From NCBI GenBank assembly GCA_024234505.1, contig JACKOD010000001.1:682001-746000 (forward strand): a stretch of 64,000 nt of DNA, written 5' to 3'. Below the pieces are notes generated by a model, which worked only from the letters and a program-made list of their open reading frames with translations, was not told the DNA's origin and searched no databases. The stretch comes from Hahellaceae bacterium. GTDB lineage: Bacteria; Pseudomonadota; Gammaproteobacteria; Pseudomonadales; Oleiphilaceae. This document shows, in pieces, positions 25,817 through 34,692 of this stretch. The position numbers and the translations under genes were made by a program. Position 1 is the stretch's first letter, and each line of letters opens with the position of its first letter.

Positions 25817-26560
25817 ATGTTCGACGGTTTTAGCGCTTTGCAAGGCGTCGGCGTGTCGTAAGATTTCATTCTTAGGCAGTGGCCCGCCATGGCCCATATG
25901 AAAGTGTTCTGTTCCCCGAGCAACCAATTGTTGTAGCTCTCTGCGTACGGCCAACGGATCATCTTCAAAAGGTGGGCGTTTGGCTTTACCGGTTCTGGCA
26001 ATGCCCCCAAGTAATATTCCGGAAGACACCAGATCGCCTACAATAGCGTTCCTGTTGTTCAAAACTACAGATAAAGAGCCCTCTGTATGGCCGGGAGTGG
26101 GAATGACCTCGCCATCAAAACCGAAGGGTGTAAGGTCTAATGTTTTGGTCGAAGTGAGCAGGATGTCCGGTGTAAAGTAGCTGTACGCTTTTTGAATCGC
26201 GCCGGTTTTGTGAAACAGTTTTCCGAACCATCCGGTAGGACAAAAGTGCATCTTCTTTTTGCCCTGAAAGTAAGGTAGATCGCCTTCATGAGCGACTATC
26301 GGCGCACCAGACAATGTGTGTAGCTTGAATGCATTTCCTGCGTGATCAATATGAGCGTGAGTTACAACAATCAGTTTGATGTCTTCGAATGAGCAGGCAA
26401 GGCGCGCGAGCGCTTTTTGAACTTTGCCTTCGGTATTGGGCAACCCCGCGTCGACAAGTATGCAACCGTTGTGATTGTGAATGAGAAATGCATTAATCAA
26501 ACCCAGTGGAGCAATGGCTATTCTGTGGATAGTCATTGTCGATTTTGATGTGCTAGTCAT
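25811..26560 (-). CDS. Metallo-beta-lactamase-fold hydrolase
   Basis: A 249-residue enzyme with the zinc-binding signature HAHIDHAG (H68, H70, D72, H73), the second-shell His in IPTPGHTEGSLSVV, the Asp in NAIVGDLVSSG and the last His in FHMGHGGP. This pattern fits glyoxalase II/quorum-quencher-like hydrolases, but the exact substrate cannot be read. It is divergent from an HxlR regulator across an 84-base gap, suggesting local control. Confidence 0.85.
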   Translation of the reverse strand: MTSTSKSTMTIHRIAIAPLGLINAFLIHNHNGCILVDAGLPNTEGKVQKALARLACSFEDIKLIVVTHAHIDHAGNAFKLHTLSGAPIVAHEGDLPYFQGKKKMHFCPTGWFGKLFHKTGAIQKAYSYFTPDILLTSTKTLDLTPFGFDGEVIPTPGHTEGSLSVVLNNRNAIVGDLVSSGILLGGIARTGKAKRPPFEDDPLAVRRELQQLVARGTEHFHMGHGGPLPKNEILRHADALQSAKTVEHS

Positions 26561-26644
26561 AGATGAGCCTTGTTGTTGTAAAGGGTTTATGCAACTTTAA
26601 CGGCTCACAGGTTTTGGTCAATTAGGCACTTTCAGGTAACTTAC

Positions 26645-27016
26645 ATGCGGAACAGTGAAGAGAGCATGCAGAACAGCGAAGAGAGCGAGAACCCGCTGGG
26701 TTGTCCGGTGGTATCAACGTTGAACTTGATAGGCGGTAAATGGAAGCCGATGGTGATTCATATCCTATCCAGGGATGATCAGCGTTTTGGACAGTTGAAG
26801 CGGTCTTTGAAGCCGATTAGTCAGAAAGTGTTAACGGAGCAGCTCAGGGAATTGGAACGCAACGGTATTGTGCAACGAGACGTTATCAGCGGAAAAGTTC
26901 TGAACGTTACTTATTTCCTAACCAGCCATGGCCGGTCACTGGTTCCGGTATTGGAAGCCCTATATACTTGGGGCGAAAAAAATAGCCCGCATGCAAACCG
27001 GACTGAACAGGTTTAG
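26645..27016 (+). CDS. HxlR-family transcriptional regulator
   Basis: This 123-residue winged-helix DNA-binding protein has the HxlR pattern: CPVVSTLNLIGGKWKPMVIH, RFGQLKRSLKPISQKVLTEQ, LRELERNGIVQRDV and LTSHGRSLVPVLEALYTWG. Members often sense electrophiles through a Cys near the N-terminus; here Cys is in ENPLGCPVV. The first 16 residues repeat the unit NSEES, and an alternative ATG lies at 26666. It is divergent from the metallo-hydrolase, its likely target. Confidence 0.88.
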   Translation: MRNSEESMQNSEESENPLGCPVVSTLNLIGGKWKPMVIHILSRDDQRFGQLKRSLKPISQKVLTEQLRELERNGIVQRDVISGKVLNVTYFLTSHGRSLVPVLEALYTWGEKNSPHANRTEQV

Positions 27017-27051
27017 CGGCTTTGGATTCGATGTACGTGAAGAGGATTTCT

Positions 27052-27375
27052 ATGGGTACGATTATTAAAAATGGAAGTGTAGTGTCTGTATGCTTGTTGT
27101 TGGGAGCCTGTAGCTGGGTGGATTTGAAACCTGACGCACAATCTGTTCAGGTCATTACCGAAGCGTCTGCCAAAGAATGTAAACTGTTGGGAACCGTAAA
27201 TGCCCAAACGAAACGGATGATTGGCATCTATCGTAGAACGGACGAGACACTGAGCAAAGAACTGGAAACACTGGCAAGAAATGAAGCAGCATCAATGGAC
27301 GCGAATGCGATTGCACCTATTGAAGAGTTGACCGAAGAAGGCAGCCGAAAATACAGTGTTGTGAAGTGTCTATAA
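27052..27375 (+). CDS. DUF4156-like small lipoprotein
   Basis: A 107-residue predicted lipoprotein: the signal ends in the lipobox LLGAC, so the mature protein starts at Cys in CSWVDLKPDA. The rest (VITEASAKECKLLGTVNAQT, then NEAASMDANAIAPIEEL) matches the DUF4156 type of YjaH/YecR-like lipoproteins as I remember them. GAGG upstream of ATG 27052 supports this start rather than 27022. Function unknown; probably outer-membrane or periplasmic. Confidence 0.75.
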   Translation: MGTIIKNGSVVSVCLLLGACSWVDLKPDAQSVQVITEASAKECKLLGTVNAQTKRMIGIYRRTDETLSKELETLARNEAASMDANAIAPIEELTEEGSRKYSVVKCL

Positions 27376-27405
27376 TTCGACTGCAGGTTTATTGAGCCGT
27401 TATCG

Positions 27406-27552
27406 TTAATCTGTGGTAACACACTGGGAGGCTTGCTGAGCTTCCCAGGCGTGAAGTTCTTCGTTGTAGGTATCCCAAACGCAGGGACAACAACCGCTGT
27501 CACAGCATTCCCAATCTTCAGGTGGAGTCGGCTTTTCAGTTTGCTTGGTCAT
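27406..27552 (-). CDS. Small Cys-rich 'oxidoreductase-like' domain protein
   Basis: A 48-residue protein missed by ordinary length cut-offs. Its core PPEDWECCDSGCCPCVWDTY is the hallmark of the oxidoreductase-like N-terminal domain family (pattern PxxxWxCCxxGCxxCVWDxY). Seven cysteines in so short a protein suggest metal binding or disulfides. Function is not established for the family. It faces the lipoprotein gene convergently. Confidence 0.8.
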   Translation of the reverse strand: MTKQTEKPTPPEDWECCDSGCCPCVWDTYNEELHAWEAQQASQCVTTD

Positions 27553-27897
27553 GTGTTTTTTGTTTCCGCTGGTTAGCGACGTTGGCGCTCAGGAGTCAGG
27601 TGCGCCCGTCCATTGAATATCGATAACATAGGTTGATTGAGTGATCCTATCAAAAAAGAGTGCGATTCCCAATCTTGTGTTGTTAGATTTTGTGTTCAAA
27701 ATGTAATCAAAATCCTTGACCCCTTTTGTCTGAAAAAGACTTTTTTGATGCATGCCCAAGCTGCCCATCGCAGATGTAGTAATTTAGCTATAGGTAATAT
27801 ATGGGAATACAATAAAAAAGCATTATTATTTCTATGACGTTAATGGCTGTATGATGAGCGCTCCAACAGACTCAAATTAACGTACAGGAAAATAAGT
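27553..27897. other. Intergenic region
   Basis: No gene is supported in these 345 bases. The right half is AT-rich and likely holds the promoter of the next hydrolase gene. Confidence 0.5.
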
Positions 27898-28854
27898 ATG
27901 ATGGTACCTGGTACTTCCATGCGCATGGATGGGAAAATTATTGCTTGGCGAGGCTTTTTAAATGAGTTAACACGCGGCATGGTATGGCTGCTAATGACGC
28001 CAATGTTGGCTTTTGCACTCCCTGCGACCGAAGATCGAATTGGTTTTTCGATCATAAAAACCGCTTCGAGTGCGGGTACTCAAGAGGCGCTGGTGTTTGA
28101 AAGTGGAAGTTGGTTTACCCGTCGCCATCTTTGGCAAAATGCCGTACTAATTACCCACCCCAAAGGCGACATTTTAATTGATACCGGATTGGGCAGAGAG
28201 GTCGATCAACAGTTTGCCGAAAACAGCTTTTTTGATCGACAATTGTTCGGTTATGAAGATCTTGATCCTGCGGCAGATCAAATGCAGCGTAATAATTATG
28301 ACATCAACCAGGTAACCCGCATTATTCCGACCCATTTGCACTGGGATCATGCCAGCGGCATCAAGGATTTCCCCTTCGCCGAGGTTTGGGTGCAACGGGC
28401 CGAGCATGATGAAGCAATACACGGAAAGCCGCCAGTACACCTTCTATCGCAAATTGATGATCCGGCAATTAAATGGCACTTTGTCGAATTGGATACCGTA
28501 CCTTATGAGGGTTTTTCAAAAAGCGTAGATGTCTACGGCGATGGGTCAATCGTTCTGGTAGATTTAAGCGGCCATTCGGCAGGACAGTTAGGGATATTTC
28601 TCCGGGTCTCATCCGGTAAACGGTATTTCTTTTCGGGAGACACGACCTGGACATTTAAAGGCGTTAAAGACAACGCCCAGCGTTCCGGAATTATTCGATG
28701 GTTAGTCGATGTTAATTGGGATACAGAAAAAAATACAATGCAAATAGAAAAACTGCATCAACTGAATAATAACGAGGCTTCGGTGCAGATTATTCCTGCT
28801 CACGACGAGTTGGTTGCGAAGACCTTGCCTCGTTTCCCTGAATTTGGCTACTGA
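27898..28854 (+). CDS. Exported metallo-beta-lactamase-fold hydrolase
   Basis: A 318-residue protein with an N-terminal hydrophobic segment (about 22-41, GMVWLLMTPMLAFALPA) that predicts export or membrane anchoring. The zinc motif is HLHWDHASG (about residue 145), with a second His in DLSGHSAGQLG, the Asp in FFSGDTTW and the last His in IIPAHDEL. The order fits lactonase-like enzymes of the AttM/AiiA/PNGM-type group, though lactonase activity is inference. The first Met is used; internal ATGs at codons 8 and 10 would also keep the signal. A LysR gene follows 48 bases later. Confidence 0.82.
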   Translation: MMVPGTSMRMDGKIIAWRGFLNELTRGMVWLLMTPMLAFALPATEDRIGFSIIKTASSAGTQEALVFESGSWFTRRHLWQNAVLITHPKGDILIDTGLGREVDQQFAENSFFDRQLFGYEDLDPAADQMQRNNYDINQVTRIIPTHLHWDHASGIKDFPFAEVWVQRAEHDEAIHGKPPVHLLSQIDDPAIKWHFVELDTVPYEGFSKSVDVYGDGSIVLVDLSGHSAGQLGIFLRVSSGKRYFFSGDTTWTFKGVKDNAQRSGIIRWLVDVNWDTEKNTMQIEKLHQLNNNEASVQIIPAHDELVAKTLPRFPEFGY

Positions 28855-28902
28855 GTTGTTTCAAACGAGAATAAATCGAGCTCTGTGCTCCGGCGGGAAA
28901 AG

Positions 28903-29769
28903 ATGGATTTAAGAGCGTTGCGTTACTTCGTGGCGACGGTAGAAGCAGGCAGTATTACTGCTGCAGCAGAAAAATGTTTTATCGCGCAACCGTCAATCAC
29001 GGCAGCCATTCAGAAGCTGGAAGAGGAGCTGGAGACGAAATTATTGATTCGTCAAAAGCGGGGGGTTCAAGTAACCAACGCGGGGGCGGAATTTTATAGT
29101 CAGGCCAAAAGCCTTCTGCAGCACGCGGCGTCTATTGAAAATCGCTTCAAGCGTCACGCTGAGAGTCGTGTGTTGCGCATTGCCGTTTCACACTCCATCA
29201 GTTTTAGCTATCTGGAGTCTTTGCTTGCGCGATTAAAGACACATGTTCCTCACTTGCAAGTGAAGTTGACTCGGGGTGACGACCCGTTCAATGAGGCGAT
29301 CGACCTCCGACTCACGATGGATCAGCGAATCGAGGCAGATGAGGAGTTCATTCCGTGCTGGAAAGATCGATATTGTCTCGTGATTCCCGATCAACATCCA
29401 CTTGCGTATGAAAAGCAACTAACGGTTTCAGATCTCAATGGGTTACCACTGATTCAGCGTACGTTTTGCGATAGAAATCAGGAGATGGCGGCTTTTCTTG
29501 GGCAGCGTGACATTCAGATTGAATTTGTTGCTGAAGTTGATAATGAAGAATGGGCGCTTTCATTGGTTTCCTCGGGATTGGGTGGTGCTATTGTTCCGCT
29601 TCCGATGAATTTCGTACCTACAGGGCGTTTCACCGTGAGGCCTCTTGGTGAGGTTGAAGGATTACACGACTTTGAGCGGTCGGTCGGGGTTGCGATTCGA
29701 TTTAATCGATACGGATCGCTATTTTTTAAGGAATTGGCGCAAAATTTAAAGCATTGGAAACCCATGTAA
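28903..29769 (+). CDS. LysR-family transcriptional regulator
   Basis: A 288-residue regulator with an N-terminal winged helix (about 1-60; LRALRYFVATVEAGSITAAA, then QPSITAAIQKLEEELETKLL) and a C-terminal periplasmic-binding-like sensor domain (about 85-285). The start at 28903 gives the canonical MDLRALRYF opening. It lies between the exported hydrolase and the iron-uptake genes, on the same strand as both. LysR genes usually act on divergent targets, so its target is not obvious here. Confidence 0.92.
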   Translation: MDLRALRYFVATVEAGSITAAAEKCFIAQPSITAAIQKLEEELETKLLIRQKRGVQVTNAGAEFYSQAKSLLQHAASIENRFKRHAESRVLRIAVSHSISFSYLESLLARLKTHVPHLQVKLTRGDDPFNEAIDLRLTMDQRIEADEEFIPCWKDRYCLVIPDQHPLAYEKQLTVSDLNGLPLIQRTFCDRNQEMAAFLGQRDIQIEFVAEVDNEEWALSLVSSGLGGAIVPLPMNFVPTGRFTVRPLGEVEGLHDFERSVGVAIRFNRYGSLFFKELAQNLKHWKPM

Positions 29770-29852
29770 TGGGGGAATAAAAAAGCGTAAATGACTCGTT
29801 GTATTTAAAAATAGTAATAATCTCCAAATAAGAATGTATTGCATTACCAAAT

Positions 29853-29871
29853 GCAAATGGATATCATTTTT
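29853..29871 (+). promoter_or_regulatory. Possible Fur box
   Basis: GCAAATGGATATCATTTTT matches 12 of 19 positions of the Fur consensus and has a near-palindromic AAATG/ATATCATTT core. It lies 40 bases upstream of the cupredoxin start and so would repress the iron-uptake pair when iron is plentiful. Confidence 0.5.
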
Positions 29872-29910
29872 TGCAATGAGATTTTACTTAAACCAGACGA
29901 GGTAGAAAAA

Positions 29911-30243
29911 GTGAAGAGTTTTCGCGTTGTAGTGTGTTCATTAGTTGCGTTGATGGGTTCGGTGGCAGCGTATGCAGAGGTTCCCAGTATTGACCTGATT
30001 ATTGAGAATCATCGTTTTTCTCCCGAAGTGGTCGAAATCGCGGCGGGTCAAAAAGTAAAACTGCATGTGATTAACAAGGATGCAACTCCCGAAGAGTTTG
30101 AAAGCCACGATCTGCGTAGAGAAAAAGTAATTGCAGGCAACGCCTCCGCGAATATTCTGATTGGTCCTCTCGAAGCGGGAGAGTACAGTTTTGTGGGCGA
30201 ATTTAACGAAGATACAGCCAAAGGCAAGATTATCGTAAAATAA
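29911..30243 (+). CDS. Periplasmic cupredoxin-like protein
   Basis: A 110-residue protein starting at GTG, with GAGG eight bases upstream. It has a signal peptide (VVVCSLVALMGSVAAYA) and a cupredoxin-like domain (IIENHRFSPEVVEIAAGQKV, EEFESHDLRREKVI, AGEYSFVGEFNE). The usual C-terminal Cys-His-Met copper loop is absent, as in the P19/EfeO-like cupredoxins paired with FTR1 permeases. It probably helps deliver or oxidise iron for the permease that follows 66 bases downstream. Confidence 0.82.
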   Translation: MKSFRVVVCSLVALMGSVAAYAEVPSIDLIIENHRFSPEVVEIAAGQKVKLHVINKDATPEEFESHDLRREKVIAGNASANILIGPLEAGEYSFVGEFNEDTAKGKIIVK

Positions 30244-30309
30244 TCTGGCACAGCGCCCGGGTAACCAGGTGCTGCGTTGTTTTTTCTTTTACATCTCCTG
30301 GAGACATCC

Positions 30310-31146
30310 ATGTATAGCGCTGCACTTATAGTATTTCGCGAGGTTCTGGAAGCCGCGCTGGTAGTCAGCATCGTTCTTGCCGCCAGTCGAGGCGTTCCCC
30401 GTCGCGTTTGGTCGGTTGGTGCCGGACTCGTTGCTGGTGTGGGGGGCGCGGTGCTAATCGCGTTATTTGCGGAATCCATTGCCAATATGATGGATGGGTT
30501 TGGGCAGGAACTTTTAAACGCCGGCGTTTTACTTATTGCGGTGCTAATGCTTGCCTGGCATAACATCTGGATGTCTTCTCACGCACGAAGCATGGTCGCC
30601 GAGTTCAAAAAAACCGGTTCAGCTGTATTGGCGGGAGACAAACCCTTATATGCACTGGCCATTATAGTTGGGGTGGCGCTACTGCGTGAAGGTTCGGAAG
30701 TCGTGATGTTTCTGTATGGCATTTCGGTATCCGGTACAGACAGTTCGGGCTTGTTGATGGGCGGATTAATGGGCGTGGTGGCAGGCATCTCCTTTGGTGC
30801 ATTGTTGTATTACGGCTTGGTGAATATCCCCGTTCGCTACCTTTTCTCGGTCACCGGCTGGATGATTCTTTTGCTGGCGGCGGGCATGGCGGCGCAAGCC
30901 AGCGGGTTTCTTATGCAAGCCGGCTATTTACCGGATCAAACGCCTTTATGGGACAGTAGCGGATGGTTGCCGATGAACTCGGTAAGCGGGCAATTGCTGC
31001 ATATTCTGGTGGGCTACGATAGTCAACCCACGGCCATTCAGTTGACGACTTATGTTGCCACGGTTGCGATGATACTTTTTGGCATGACGCTGGTTAATCG
31101 TCGTATGGCGCTACCCGCGGCACCAGCGACAAACCAGGCCGGTTAA
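30310..31146 (+). CDS. FTR1-family iron permease
   Basis: This 278-residue inner-membrane protein has seven predicted membrane segments. The two iron-handling RExxE motifs are REVLE (residues about 10-14) and REGSE (about 127-131). It follows the cupredoxin and a candidate Fur box, so an iron-import role (EfeU-like) is well supported. The start at 30310 is preferred because GGAG lies just upstream; the upstream ATG at 30277 would add 11 residues. No DyP peroxidase (EfeB) gene is nearby. Confidence 0.9.
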   Translation: MYSAALIVFREVLEAALVVSIVLAASRGVPRRVWSVGAGLVAGVGGAVLIALFAESIANMMDGFGQELLNAGVLLIAVLMLAWHNIWMSSHARSMVAEFKKTGSAVLAGDKPLYALAIIVGVALLREGSEVVMFLYGISVSGTDSSGLLMGGLMGVVAGISFGALLYYGLVNIPVRYLFSVTGWMILLLAAGMAAQASGFLMQAGYLPDQTPLWDSSGWLPMNSVSGQLLHILVGYDSQPTAIQLTTYVATVAMILFGMTLVNRRMALPAAPATNQAG

Positions 31147-31173
31147 CGTTATAGCAGACAGTTACAGCAGTTG

Positions 31174-31209
31174 AAAAACGCGCAGGTGGCAACATCTGCG
31201 CGTTTTTTT
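31174..31209. terminator. Bidirectional terminator
   Basis: AAACGCGCAG and CTGCGCGTTT form a 10-base-pair stem with a 10-base loop. A run of T follows on the plus strand and a run of A precedes it, so it can end both the iron operon and the convergent sigma operon. Confidence 0.88.
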
Positions 31210-31231
31210 GTTAATCGAACGGTACTGCCGT

Positions 31232-31444
31232 CTACTCCTTCGACTTTTCCACCAGACTTTGCGCTTCGCCATCGGTAGTTTTTGCGTAATCATGTGTTAG
31301 TTGACGCAATACTCCCATTTGCTGACCAAAGTTTCTGCAGCTGGCACACATCACAATGTGTAGTTTCAGTGCGGCCCGGCTTTTGAAAGGCAGCGTATCT
31401 TCCAGTGCATCAGAGAGCATGCGTGTTGCTTGCCGGCAATTCAT
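31232..31444 (-). CDS. Zinc-finger anti-sigma factor-like protein
   Basis: A 70-residue cytoplasmic protein with the ZAS-type motif Cys3 ... HIVMCASCRN (HxxxCxxC). Such proteins hold an ECF sigma factor inactive. It has no membrane segment, so it belongs to the soluble class. Its ATG overlaps the sigma stop codon by the ATGA arrangement, which fits a stoichiometric sigma/anti-sigma pair. Confidence 0.85.
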   Translation of the reverse strand: MNCRQATRMLSDALEDTLPFKSRAALKLHIVMCASCRNFGQQMGVLRQLTHDYAKTTDGEAQSLVEKSKE

Positions 31445-32088
31445 TGTGGGGGTTCTCCTGCATTAAACCAGCGTATATCCAGGCACTCCCGTAACCTGAT
31501 TCGGGCGCGGTACAGAATGACATGGAGATTACTCATGCTGATCGTGGCCGCATCACAAATTTCTTCACTGTTTAGTTCCAGAAATTCACGCATCATAAAT
31601 ATCCGGGCCTGAGGCGCGGGTAGCTCCGAGAGGCAGGTGTCAAAGACACGCCAAAATTGTTCGTTTTTTAATGACTCTACGGGGTGAGACCAGGCTGTAG
31701 GGCGTTGCTCCTTCAACCAATGGCCGCGATCATCAAATAACATATCGAAGTTTTCTGCACTTTCGTGAGATTTCAACAAACGGTCTGCGTCGCTGGCGCG
31801 CTTTCGTTGTCGAAGCACGTCGGCAAGCTTGTTTTTCAGTATGGCAAAAACCCAGGTTTTTAGCGCGGCCTGTCGGCGGAACGAGCCGACATTATTCAGG
31901 GCACCCATCAAGGCTTCCTGTACCACATCTTCTGCCAGGGTTTCATCCGACAATTGTAGATGGGCGAAGGAAAGCATTTGAGCGCGCAAGGTTTTGATAA
32001 AATGGGCATCGTCGAGGGGGGATTCAATGTTCGACGACACCGGGTCTTTTGGGTGTTCGGGATTAGGGGCTCGCATGGAATGCATCAA
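31441..32088 (-). CDS. ECF sigma factor (sigma-70 family)
   Basis: This 215-residue sigma factor has region 2 (about 35-105: LQLSDETLAEDVVQEALMGA, then LKTWVFAILKNKLADVLRQR) and region 4 (about 150-205: LSELPAPQARIFMMREFLEL, then SNLHVILYRARIRLRECL). Region 3 is missing, as in all ECF factors. The N-terminus has about 25 extra residues; an internal ATG at codon 5 is possible. It is coupled to the downstream zinc anti-sigma. The pair is divergent from the methyltransferase gene. Confidence 0.92.
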   Translation of the reverse strand: MMHSMRAPNPEHPKDPVSSNIESPLDDAHFIKTLRAQMLSFAHLQLSDETLAEDVVQEALMGALNNVGSFRRQAALKTWVFAILKNKLADVLRQRKRASDADRLLKSHESAENFDMLFDDRGHWLKEQRPTAWSHPVESLKNEQFWRVFDTCLSELPAPQARIFMMREFLELNSEEICDAATISMSNLHVILYRARIRLRECLDIRWFNAGEPPQ

Positions 32089-32275
32089 TTTAAGTCCTGA
32101 CCAGGGTTGGCGCGAGAGGTGTGTCGTTAGGCTGAATGTTAGGCCGACAATAGGGCTGACACAAAACCTCCTTTTTTCTGTTCAGACGTTATAATACGCC
32201 CATCGTTTTCGTGCGCTTGTTTCAGAGGGTTCGTTGGCGTGTACGCCGTCCTAAATCTGTCAACAGGAGAGCATA

Positions 32276-33313
32276 ATGTCGGATCTATCGCAACATCTGG
32301 TTACAGCGTGGGAAGCTCGTGCGAGTTTTCGCGAACAATGTAGAGACGAAGACACCAATGCCTATCGCTTATTTCATGGTACCAACGAAGGTGCGTCAGG
32401 TGTCACGGTGGATTGTTACGGTAATCTGGTGCTGATTCAGAGTTTCCATGAGACTCTCCCGCCCGACGATATCGAAACCATCGAATCACATTTTTCTACA
32501 CGCCTCTCACAAGACCATTATTTTGTTTATAACGACCGGAGTCTGGCTAATTCTCGAACCTCCAATGTGCTTTCTGAAACGCAGGAGAGGCTGGCTCGAC
32601 AGCGAATTGAGTGTCGCGAACTCGGGGTAAAATTTGCCGCTCAAGGGCGTCATCGAGGACAGGACCCGCTGCTGTTTTTGGATTTTCGCGCCGCCCGTCG
32701 GTATATTCAGGCTAATGCCGCGCAAAAATCTGTCTTGAATTTGTTTGCCTATACTTGCGGTATTGGCGTTGTGGCAGCGACGTCCGGCGCGTCATCTGTT
32801 GTAAATGTGGATTTTGCCGAATCGAGTTTGAGCGTAGGACAGGACAATGCCCGACGTAATCAGATAGATGAAGGCGTGATTGAATTTATACAGAGCGACT
32901 TTTTTACGGCGGCAAAGCAGTTTGCCGGGTTGCCGGTCAAGGCGCGAGGTAACCCTAAGCACAAGGGTAAGGCCGTGCGTTTGCCGCCGTATCAGCGCTT
33001 TGAGGAGCGGCAATTTGATCTGGTGGTGCTGGATCCGCCTCGCTGGGCAAAAAGCCCGTTTGGTGTGGTAGATCTGGTGCGGGACTATCCCTCTGTATTA
33101 AAGCCGGCCGTGCTTACGGTTAAGCCCGGGGGCGAATTGCTTTGCACTAACAACGTGGCTTCGGTGTCTCGAGAAGACTGGCTGGATAGCCTCAAGCGGT
33201 GCGTGCAAAAGTGTGGGCGTACGCTGCGGGATCTGGAAGTTATTACACCAGAAGTTGATTTTCCGACACCGGATGGTTTGCCGCCCCTGAAAATGGCTGT
33301 ATTGCGCCTGTAG
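32276..33313 (+). CDS. Class I SAM-dependent rRNA methyltransferase (RlmI/RlmK-like)
   Basis: A 345-residue enzyme related to 23S rRNA cytosine-5 methyltransferase RlmI but without an obvious N-terminal PUA domain. The SAM-binding motif is SVLNLFAYTCGIGVVAATSG (about 150-170) and the acidic NVDFAESS follows. The catalytic-region motif is LVVLDPPRWAKSPFG (about 250-264). RFHGTNEGASGVTVDCYG-like sequence near residue 34 is typical of the group. It converges with the DUF2057 gene. Target base not certain. Confidence 0.82.
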   Translation: MSDLSQHLVTAWEARASFREQCRDEDTNAYRLFHGTNEGASGVTVDCYGNLVLIQSFHETLPPDDIETIESHFSTRLSQDHYFVYNDRSLANSRTSNVLSETQERLARQRIECRELGVKFAAQGRHRGQDPLLFLDFRAARRYIQANAAQKSVLNLFAYTCGIGVVAATSGASSVVNVDFAESSLSVGQDNARRNQIDEGVIEFIQSDFFTAAKQFAGLPVKARGNPKHKGKAVRLPPYQRFEERQFDLVVLDPPRWAKSPFGVVDLVRDYPSVLKPAVLTVKPGGELLCTNNVASVSREDWLDSLKRCVQKCGRTLRDLEVITPEVDFPTPDGLPPLKMAVLRL

Positions 33314-33335
33314 AGGGCGGCGTATAATCCGGGCA

Positions 33336-33947
33336 TCAAGGAGTTTGCAGGTTGATCCAGGCTTTAATGGCCGCGCGCTCCCCGGGATCGGCCTGTTGCC
33401 ATAGCGCGCGAACCGATTCAAAGGTGCTTTGTTTCTCAAGATGTTTCTCAATGTAGCGGGGAGATGACACCGGGTTATCGTAAGCATTCGCCGGGTGATC
33501 GCGATCTTCCGCCGGATGATTGAGCGAAGGGAGCAGGTTGCCATCGGCATCAATTATCGTGATCTGGGGGTGCATGGCGAGCGCCTGCGATGCCGCGTAA
33601 CTCTTAGCCTCGGGATGAATCAGTCGATATTGTTTGTTCGCTTCCAGCGAGAATTGCAACCTGACCGGTTCTGATGAAATGATGTCATGATCTTCAGCGT
33701 TTAGTTGCCAGAATTGCGAGTACTCCGCGAGCAGGGTATGTGGACCTTCGATTAATTCGAGCCGGTGGGTTTTACCGCTAAACAGACCACTCAGTATACC
33801 CCGGGCTTCGCCGTCAACTTCAAGTACTTTCACTGTTTCGGGAAACGTAACAATAGCAAGAGGATTGACGTGAGTATCGTCTGCCAGCGCAATAGACGAA
33901 GAGGCAGACAGAAAAGGTATAATGGCAAAAATCAAAGGGCGAAACAT
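33336..33947 (-). CDS. DUF2057 family (YccT-like) exported protein
   Basis: A 203-residue protein with a signal peptide (MFRPLIFAIIPFLSASSSIA) followed by the DUF2057 pattern: ETVKVLEVDGEARG, LELIEGPHTLLAEYSQFW, and RLQFSLEANKQYRLIHPEA. YccT in E. coli has been linked to curli repression, but that role need not carry over. It is monocistronic. Confidence 0.85.
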   Translation of the reverse strand: MFRPLIFAIIPFLSASSSIALADDTHVNPLAIVTFPETVKVLEVDGEARGILSGLFSGKTHRLELIEGPHTLLAEYSQFWQLNAEDHDIISSEPVRLQFSLEANKQYRLIHPEAKSYAASQALAMHPQITIIDADGNLLPSLNHPAEDRDHPANAYDNPVSSPRYIEKHLEKQSTFESVRALWQQADPGERAAIKAWINLQTP

Positions 33948-34140
33948 AACAGAATTCCATTAAATAATGCATGGCGGACGAAGCGAAAGCTGCTGCACAG
34001 CATAGGTCAGAGATGTGACACTTTTGCTACAGTGTCGTCAGGTGCGATTATTATTGATCAACCACGCTATGAAGAGATTGTGGATGAAAAAGGTGTCATT
34101 GAAGGATCAGACGGCACGGAAGGAAAAGGGAGCTTTAAAC

Positions 34141-34677
34141 ATGGACGTTTTAAAAGAAAGCCGTTCGAACCTGCCACCAGCCCAGAAGGCCTCGTTAGCC
34201 CGTATTTTTTGCCTGACATTGGTGTTTAACGTCGCCTTCAATGGGGTGTTGGGGGGATTGATGTTCGGGCGTAGAAGTTCCATTCCTATGTGGGGCGATC
34301 CGAGTGTTGGGGTCGATGCCATTTTTACGACCTTTCTTTTGCCGTTTTTTTCCGCGTTGATTTTGTTGCCTGTGGTAAATGATGCACTGACCTCCGGGAA
34401 GTTGCATTCGGCCGCTTTCTACTGGCACCGTTACCTTGTGTTGGAAAAATTACCCGAAGGAAATTTTATGGCTGCATTTTGTCTGGCTGCCGCCTCATTA
34501 GTGTTGGTCACCCCTTTAGCCATTGGCGTGCTAATCGGATTTTGGCCTCAAACCTTTAGCGTAGCCGAGGCCGTGATCGCAAAAATGCTTTATTCGGGAG
34601 CCCTCACTTGCGGTTCTGTACCTGCGATTTTGTTCATCGGCGTGCATCAACACCGTAAAGCGCAGTCACCTTCCTAA
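34141..34677 (+). CDS. Small multi-pass membrane protein, unknown function
   Basis: A 178-residue protein with four predicted membrane segments (about 22-42, 60-80, 108-132 and 150-170). The start at 34141 follows GGGAG by eight bases; an upstream ATG at 34015 in the same frame gives 42 charged, non-membrane residues and seems less likely. No family is recognised. It converges with the multiheme lipoprotein gene, stops 15 bases apart. Confidence 0.65.
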   Translation: MDVLKESRSNLPPAQKASLARIFCLTLVFNVAFNGVLGGLMFGRRSSIPMWGDPSVGVDAIFTTFLLPFFSALILLPVVNDALTSGKLHSAAFYWHRYLVLEKLPEGNFMAAFCLAAASLVLVTPLAIGVLIGFWPQTFSVAEAVIAKMLYSGALTCGSVPAILFIGVHQHRKAQSPS

Positions 34678-34692
34678 GTGGGATGGGGGTCG

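Noticed and set aside
30048..30566. 172-codon minus-strand frame
   Set aside because: Antisense to the cupredoxin and FTR1 genes; low-complexity Ser/Thr/Ala sequence typical of a shadow frame.
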